From Agroathelia rolfsii (Eukaryota; Basidiomycota; Agaricomycetes; Amylocorticiales; Amylocorticiaceae), in contig JABRWF010000003.1 of NCBI GenBank assembly GCA_018343915.1, positions 5,332,001 to 5,396,000 of the forward strand: a stretch of 64,000 nucleotides of DNA, written 5' to 3'. This document shows positions 59,734-64,000 of this stretch, piece after piece (the first letter of the stretch is position 1; the number at the start of each line of letters is the position of its first letter). The notes under the pieces are model-generated. The model saw only the letters and a program-made list of their open reading frames with translations, was not told the origin of the DNA and ran no database searches. The translations under genes were made by a program, and so were the position numbers.

Positions 59734-62078
59734 TTAATTAGGGCCTATAAACTGGTAGAGAATCCGGCGAACGAGACCAGAAAGATGTTGTGGGTCGTTC
59801 TGTTAAGGCATACTATATGAGTAAATGCTCAATACAGAATATCGGACATTGACAAACCTGATAGGTATTCTATAGGGGCGTCGCATTCAATCAGTAAAAT
59901 AGTCTCCAAGTCTCGATGGAAGCACGTACCATAACCATGCTCATGGCAATCGCAGAGAGCTGGGGCAGGAGGTTGATCACTATTGTCTCTCAAGAGGTAA
60001 AAGACGTCAGCACTTACAATCATCTCTCCAAAGTCTCCAGTGTGAAAAACTAGCCCTTTTCCACGGAGGGCAATCCATAAAGACTCCAAGCTTTTGGGCA
60101 ATACGTACATTGCCAATTCACCCCGACGGCGACGCTCTTCGACGAACAAGGAAAGACCAGAGAGGAATCCACCCAACCAGAAGGAAGCCTTGGATACCAT
60201 CAGATTGGCCAACAAGCGGGACACCTGGGGAGGCAGAGGTGATTGTCCAGACATGAGGTAGTCGTGAAAGTTGTGCTTTAAGCACCAATAGACTTGCGGA
60301 AAGAAAACAGTCAGTGATAGATGAAACGTCTGGGACAGTACGAGGTCGACCAACATTGATAAATAAAAACAAATGCACCGAGGAATGCAGAACTCCTCGA
60401 GGCTCCCCAGCCAGCGCGGAGGATGATTCGCATAGGATTCTGCAGGAATTCTTTGCGTTTGAAGAGCGCCACGGGTATCAGATGCAGTGCGCCATAGATG
60501 GGCAGCATCCATCGCCCGACCATGAAAAATTTGTCAAGTGGAGCCATCCAGCAATTATAGTACCATGGATGCGTGATCGAACAAGGGCCATGCCGGGGGC
60601 CAAAGTCAGGTATGGACGCCTCGGCAGCCGCTAAGCGGGAGAGAAGGTCAGTGCGATTTCGTGGGTGGATGTCCTAAATAGAGTAGACGCAAGTTGAGTA
60701 TATGTTTTCATGAGAAACAGTGAAACGTACTGGCATGGCAATTACAGGTTCTAAATCTTTCGGATTAAATTTACCATCACGGACCAGGCCCATATTTACG
60801 GAAACAGCTTGTTTTGGGGCTTTGCTTGCTAGCTGAATCCTAGAGTGCAACGCATTAGCTTGGTAACTAAAAGATGATTTGGACAGATTTACCAGTGGTT
60901 ATATGATCTGTCCAAGGTGTCGGGTCTGAGGAAGAAGCTATACATGATTTGTCCACATCTACAGGATCGCTAAGTAACACGTTCCAGTAGCCATGCGGCA
61001 AGAGCTTACGCAAGAGAGAATACAAGGACAGCACCATAAGGCACGTGGATTCCACGCTTTGTGGAGAAGGCATTGTAAGATCCTTGTAGTCCACTCGAGA
61101 CAAATAGTCATGAAAATCAGAATCCCTCCGCAAAACTAATAGGCTGCAGGTGCAAATAGTGCTCACCGCACAAACATTTGTTGGGCGATCAACGTTCTCC
61201 GTGACTTCGACTCGAACATGATTGCTGCTCCACCGGCAACTGCACCGGCAAAGACGGCGTGCCATCGCCTGGTCTGTTTTCGAATCATAACTTTGGCATG
61301 GGCACTGACAGACAGCCGTGCTCTTTTAGCTGACAGAGGTATTCTCGACCCACGTCCAATTTCTAAATCTGTCTCATCGTCAATAGGTGTGTTGACGGCT
61401 GATGTATCAGTCTCGCGGGCTAGACGGCGAGGTGGCGTGGGTGTGGGCATCAGGATGGGGAGAGCGTTGAGAAGGAACTTGTATATGGACACAAAAGACC
61501 CTGTGATACATTATCAGAATAATAAAACAAAGCAAAAGACATAGCTATTCACCGAGCATAGCAGCAAAACGTAGCGAATCCCGACCAAAGACAGCATAGT
61601 AGATGAGAGACAACCGTAGCTTTCTATACCAGACAAAGCCGTTATTGCAATCGGCCATGAATTGGGCGCATAGATTAAGCGCACCGTGGAGTCCTTTTCA
61701 GCTTGATCAATGCGAGAACCAAGTTTACACTTGCACGTATAGCAAAGGCCAAGGATGCCGCTCCTACGAAAAAGACGATGAGCATAGAATCAATAAATGC
61801 AAGACATGTCACTAATGACAAGACTTACGGCTTCCACCCCTCGCAGCATGTTCGAGACAATCCCATATTTCGTTGAGCTCGACTTCGGGTTCACCTCTGT
61901 CCCGCCAAACCATCTTGCGGGCTTCACGCAGCCTCTCCTGGTGGTTTGCCAGTGCGACGAGGTTGTCGAACGATGCCATTGCTCGTCGTGGGGTAGATTG
62001 CATGAACGAGCCTGTCCTCTCCAATCCAGGACGACCGGTGGGCATTTCAGGCTCTGATGGAGACGAAGGGGTCGACAT
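59734..62078 (-). CDS. TMEM135-like multi-pass membrane protein
   Basis: The animal TMEM135 family is linked to peroxisomal or mitochondrial dynamics and lipid metabolism; the fungal role is unknown. The frame starts MSTPSSPSEPEMPTGRPGLE (ATG 62076-62078), a Ser/Pro-rich head. Membrane segments follow, including RRWHAVFAGAVAGGAAIMFE and LVDLVLSQTFHLSLTVFF. The best family match is SKASFWLGGFLSGLSLFVEE, RRRRGELAMYVLPKSLESLW and the RGKGLV that follows. The C-terminus was rebuilt across tiny exons: EMI, then a 30-nt exon (59930-59959), a 12-nt exon (59858-59869, NTYQ), and a last exon NDPQHLSGLVRRILYQFIGP ending at TAA 59734-59736. This is the classic C-terminus of the fungal family. The gene is tandem with NPR3, 210 bp apart. 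Confidence 0.88.
59858..59869 (-). other. 12-nt microexon of the TMEM135-like gene
   Basis: AATACCTATCAG (Asn-Thr-Tyr-Gln), bounded by TATAG on the left and GTTTGT on the right in the sense orientation. It links two exons in phase 0 and restores the family sequence. Confidence 0.7.
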
Positions 62079-62836
62079 GGTCCAAGATGGGAAACGGCGA
62101 AGGGCTCGGTGTTGGCTTCGAGTTGGCCGAAGTGCCAGTGGCAGAGGGCGGTCGTAGTTGCTGGCGAAACCAGGCTGGTGGAAGTACTGGGCTTGTTTAT
62201 CCCGGAGCTTCTGCGCATGTTTTTGCTTGGGGTTTCGTCCATCCGGTTGTTGTGGGGGGCTAGCCAGCAGGCAGGCAACGACCCAATGCGTAGAAATGAC
62301 ATGATGTGTACTTGTACAGTATAAGTATTATCGTATCTCTGACTACTATTCCACTCTACCATAAACTAATGCGAGTGAACACACGCCGCGTCCGTGGCCG
62401 AGGCTCACAATTTCACATGCAGATCCGGAATGATGTTAATAATAACAATAAAAAGTAAGAAGCACATCATGATCTAGGCATGAATATGAATTGTTGTACG
62501 TGGTTCTACAGACAAGCAAAGACAGTAACCTCGGTGAGAAGTTTTCTTGGCTAGCTTGATTCGAGACTGTGTCCCGATTTCCTGGAATACATCCCCAAAG
62601 GCCGAATGCTATATACAGGATAGAAAGAACAGATGATGGACCAACGTAGTTGTATTCTTGACTTCAGCGTCAACGCCATCGAATGTCCAACCACTACCGA
62701 TAGGACCGCCTCCGTTAACAGTCATAGGGGACTATGCTATGGCCGAATCTCTGTCGTCGACAATGACATAAAGATCAGACATCCTCAGAAAGTGAGGTGA
62801 ATGTAAATGAGTGCGATGATAAATAGCAAGGGAGGC

Positions 62837-62847
62837 GGGGGGGGGGG
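62837..62847 (+). repeat. G11 homopolymer
   Basis: Uninterrupted run of 11 G in the divergent intergenic region. Confidence 0.95.
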
Positions 62848-63305
62848 CAACAGAAACAAGGTCGGGGTTAGCTTGAAAGAGGCCTGGTAATGTGGGACGG
62901 GGGATGCTGTAACTGGGTAAGGTTTGCATCACTATCTCTATTTTATGCAGCGCTCGAACAAACAAACAATTATCCACTTGATAGTTGTGGATAACCTATT
63001 CGGGGGGACGCCATCTTGTCCACAATATAGAATTCCATGGTTTGAAGAGAAACAAAAGAGGAGGATCGCATAACAAGGTAAGTTTCGGGCCATGATTCTC
63101 TGGTGAATAAGGAAACAGTTCAATCAAGGTTAGAAGCTGTAATTGAGACTGGAGAAAGATAGGATATGACGACAAGCAGCTGGTAAGTTCCAGTGAGTGC
63201 TTGTGATAGAATAGGACCTCACTCATGGCCTATGACGGCAGCTGCTGGCGCCAGAATAGCGTGACCTTGAGCTCGACTTGTGACAGGGACTGTTACTGTT
63301 ACATG

Positions 63306-63332
63306 TCACATGTGATCAACTGTTATCACGTG
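63306..63332. promoter_or_regulatory. E-box cluster: TCACATGTGA palindrome and CACGTG
   Basis: A perfect 10-bp palindrome (63306-63315) and a CACGTG (63327-63332) lie about 330 nt upstream of the C2-domain gene start. Both are bHLH-type cores. Motif match only. Confidence 0.35.
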
Positions 63333-63462
63333 TGTACCAATACTATCGCCTGCCACCCTCAGTCCAGAGGAGCGTCAACATCTTCATTAGAACAGATGAG
63401 CCTGAGAGAGCTGGCCATGGTGCCATCACTCTAACCTCATGCAGATATCAAACATTCAGTTC

Positions 63463-63480
63463 ATAATAATAATAATAATA
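63463..63480 (+). repeat. (ATA)6 trinucleotide repeat
   Basis: Six perfect ATA units upstream of the C2-domain gene. Confidence 0.9.
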
Positions 63481-63648
63481 CCAAGGGCGCCTATCAGCTT
63501 CTACATCTACATGTCAGGTCGTTCTCCTGCCGCGCTGCTACCACATGTGTAATCAAGACTCATAAATACTTCCAGCGCTCCTCAGTGCTCCAAGTCAGTC
63601 CCTAGCTCATCAGAGTTCTTCGCCTCTACCTTCGAGTATCCTTTAACT

Positions 63649-64000
63649 ATGCAGACAACTCAAGACACTCAGAAATTTGTTTTATCCATCTCGGGTAGGA
63701 ATAGACGAACCAATAGAGACGTCCTTTATTGTGGTTTTGACTGTTCGCATCGGATACACAGATATATCTTGCAGCGGCCTCCCTCGTGTAGGCAGATTCC
63801 TGAAGCATCAAGGATCTTTCTATGTCGAAGCTGCCATCGCGGGAGGCACTAGACGCACGGCTACATCCAAGCCTTCTGGCGACCCTTCATGGGAAGATAC
63901 GGTGCTCAAATTGTTAGTTTATCAACCGTTCCATCTTGTCTTCTGGAGCTCATATTCCCATAGCGATCTTGATGGTGGCGGGCAGCTCGCACTCCAAGTC
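63649..64000 (+). CDS. C2-domain protein, N-terminal part, cut by window edge
   Basis: Exon 1 63649-63694, exon 2 63762-63912, exon 3 from 63964 to the edge. The introns are 67 and 51 nt and the phases are consistent. The joined reading gives FVLSISDISCSGLPRVGRFL, then KHQGSFYVEAAIAGGTRRTA, TSKPSGDPSWEDTVLKFDLD and GGGQLALQV. The pattern of an opening beta-strand, FYVEA, T-R-R-T-A, P-S-W-E and L-x-F/L-x-V is that of a C2 domain strand order, without the full set of Asp ligands. In Agaricomycetes such short N-terminal C2 segments often precede NACHT/NLR-like or helical-repeat proteins, but the rest lies outside the window, so the full identity is unknown. Confidence 0.65.

Larger units (their letters stand above)
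62079..63648. other. Divergent intergenic region, 1.6 kb
   Basis: Upstream of both the TMEM135-like gene (-) and the C2-domain gene (+). It holds a G11 run (62837-62847), a TCACATGTGA palindrome and a CACGTG box (63306-63332), and an (ATA)6 repeat (63463-63480). No gene supported. Confidence 0.55.

Overview
The window is nuclear DNA from a filamentous basidiomycete, most likely an Agaricomycete. Genes lie close together on both strands and are broken by many short introns (mostly about 50-70 nt, GT..AG). The conserved proteins are fungal: an IRA/neurofibromin RasGAP, a cytochrome P450, a membrane-anchored histidine acid phosphatase, a Kre9-like GPI wall protein and a fungal TMEM135-like protein. 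I see no bacterial-style operons, rRNA, tRNA, CRISPR array or intact transposon. The species is not determinable from the sequence alone.

Layout. 1-667 (-) is the 5' part of a Nam8/Csx1-type RRM protein cut by the window edge. 2590-12719 (+) is a 10-kb, many-exon RasGAP of the IRA/NF1 family. It converges on a presequence-less Mn superoxide dismutase (13222-14095, -), followed by a P450 (14409-16510, -). 17509-18624 (+) is an unrecognised tail-anchored protein with a Cys-rich N-terminus and upstream ORFs. 20159-22131 (-) is a CCCH/FG nucleoporin (NUP42-like) that shares a 221-bp divergent promoter with TAF4 (22353-23808, +). Then come four (-) genes: a histidine acid phosphatase (23996-25872), a multi-pass membrane protein (26594-28634), a Pro/Glu-rich low-complexity protein (28702-30674) and the PP4 catalytic subunit (31302-33595). 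A C2H2 transcription factor follows (34825-36807, -).

Upstream of the transcription factor lies a 7-kb stretch (36808-43779) in which I find no supportable gene. It ends at an alpha/beta hydrolase (43780-45322, -), after which another 2.6 kb appears empty. 47.9-62.1 kb is a dense housekeeping block: RPS12, a SKI8-like WD40 protein, mitochondrial bS16m, VPS41, a GPI-anchored Ser-rich protein, NPR3 and a TMEM135-like protein. At the right edge a C2-domain protein begins (63649, +) and runs out of the window.

Functional themes are signalling and nutrient response (RasGAP, PP4, NPR3/GATOR1, HOPS VPS41, phosphatase), and mRNA synthesis, export and decay (TAF4, NUP42, SKI8, Nam8-like). Gene ends were set by reading conserved protein termini across introns by eye. 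Exon joins for RPS12, bS16m, TAF4, the GPI protein, the C2H2 factor and the Pro/Glu-rich protein give consistent reading frames. I found no convincing undescribed system. The most unusual points are the long gene-free block, a 12-nt microexon in the TMEM135-like gene, a probable GC-AG intron directly after the NUP42 start codon, and an ATGA uORF/start overlap in the tail-anchored gene.
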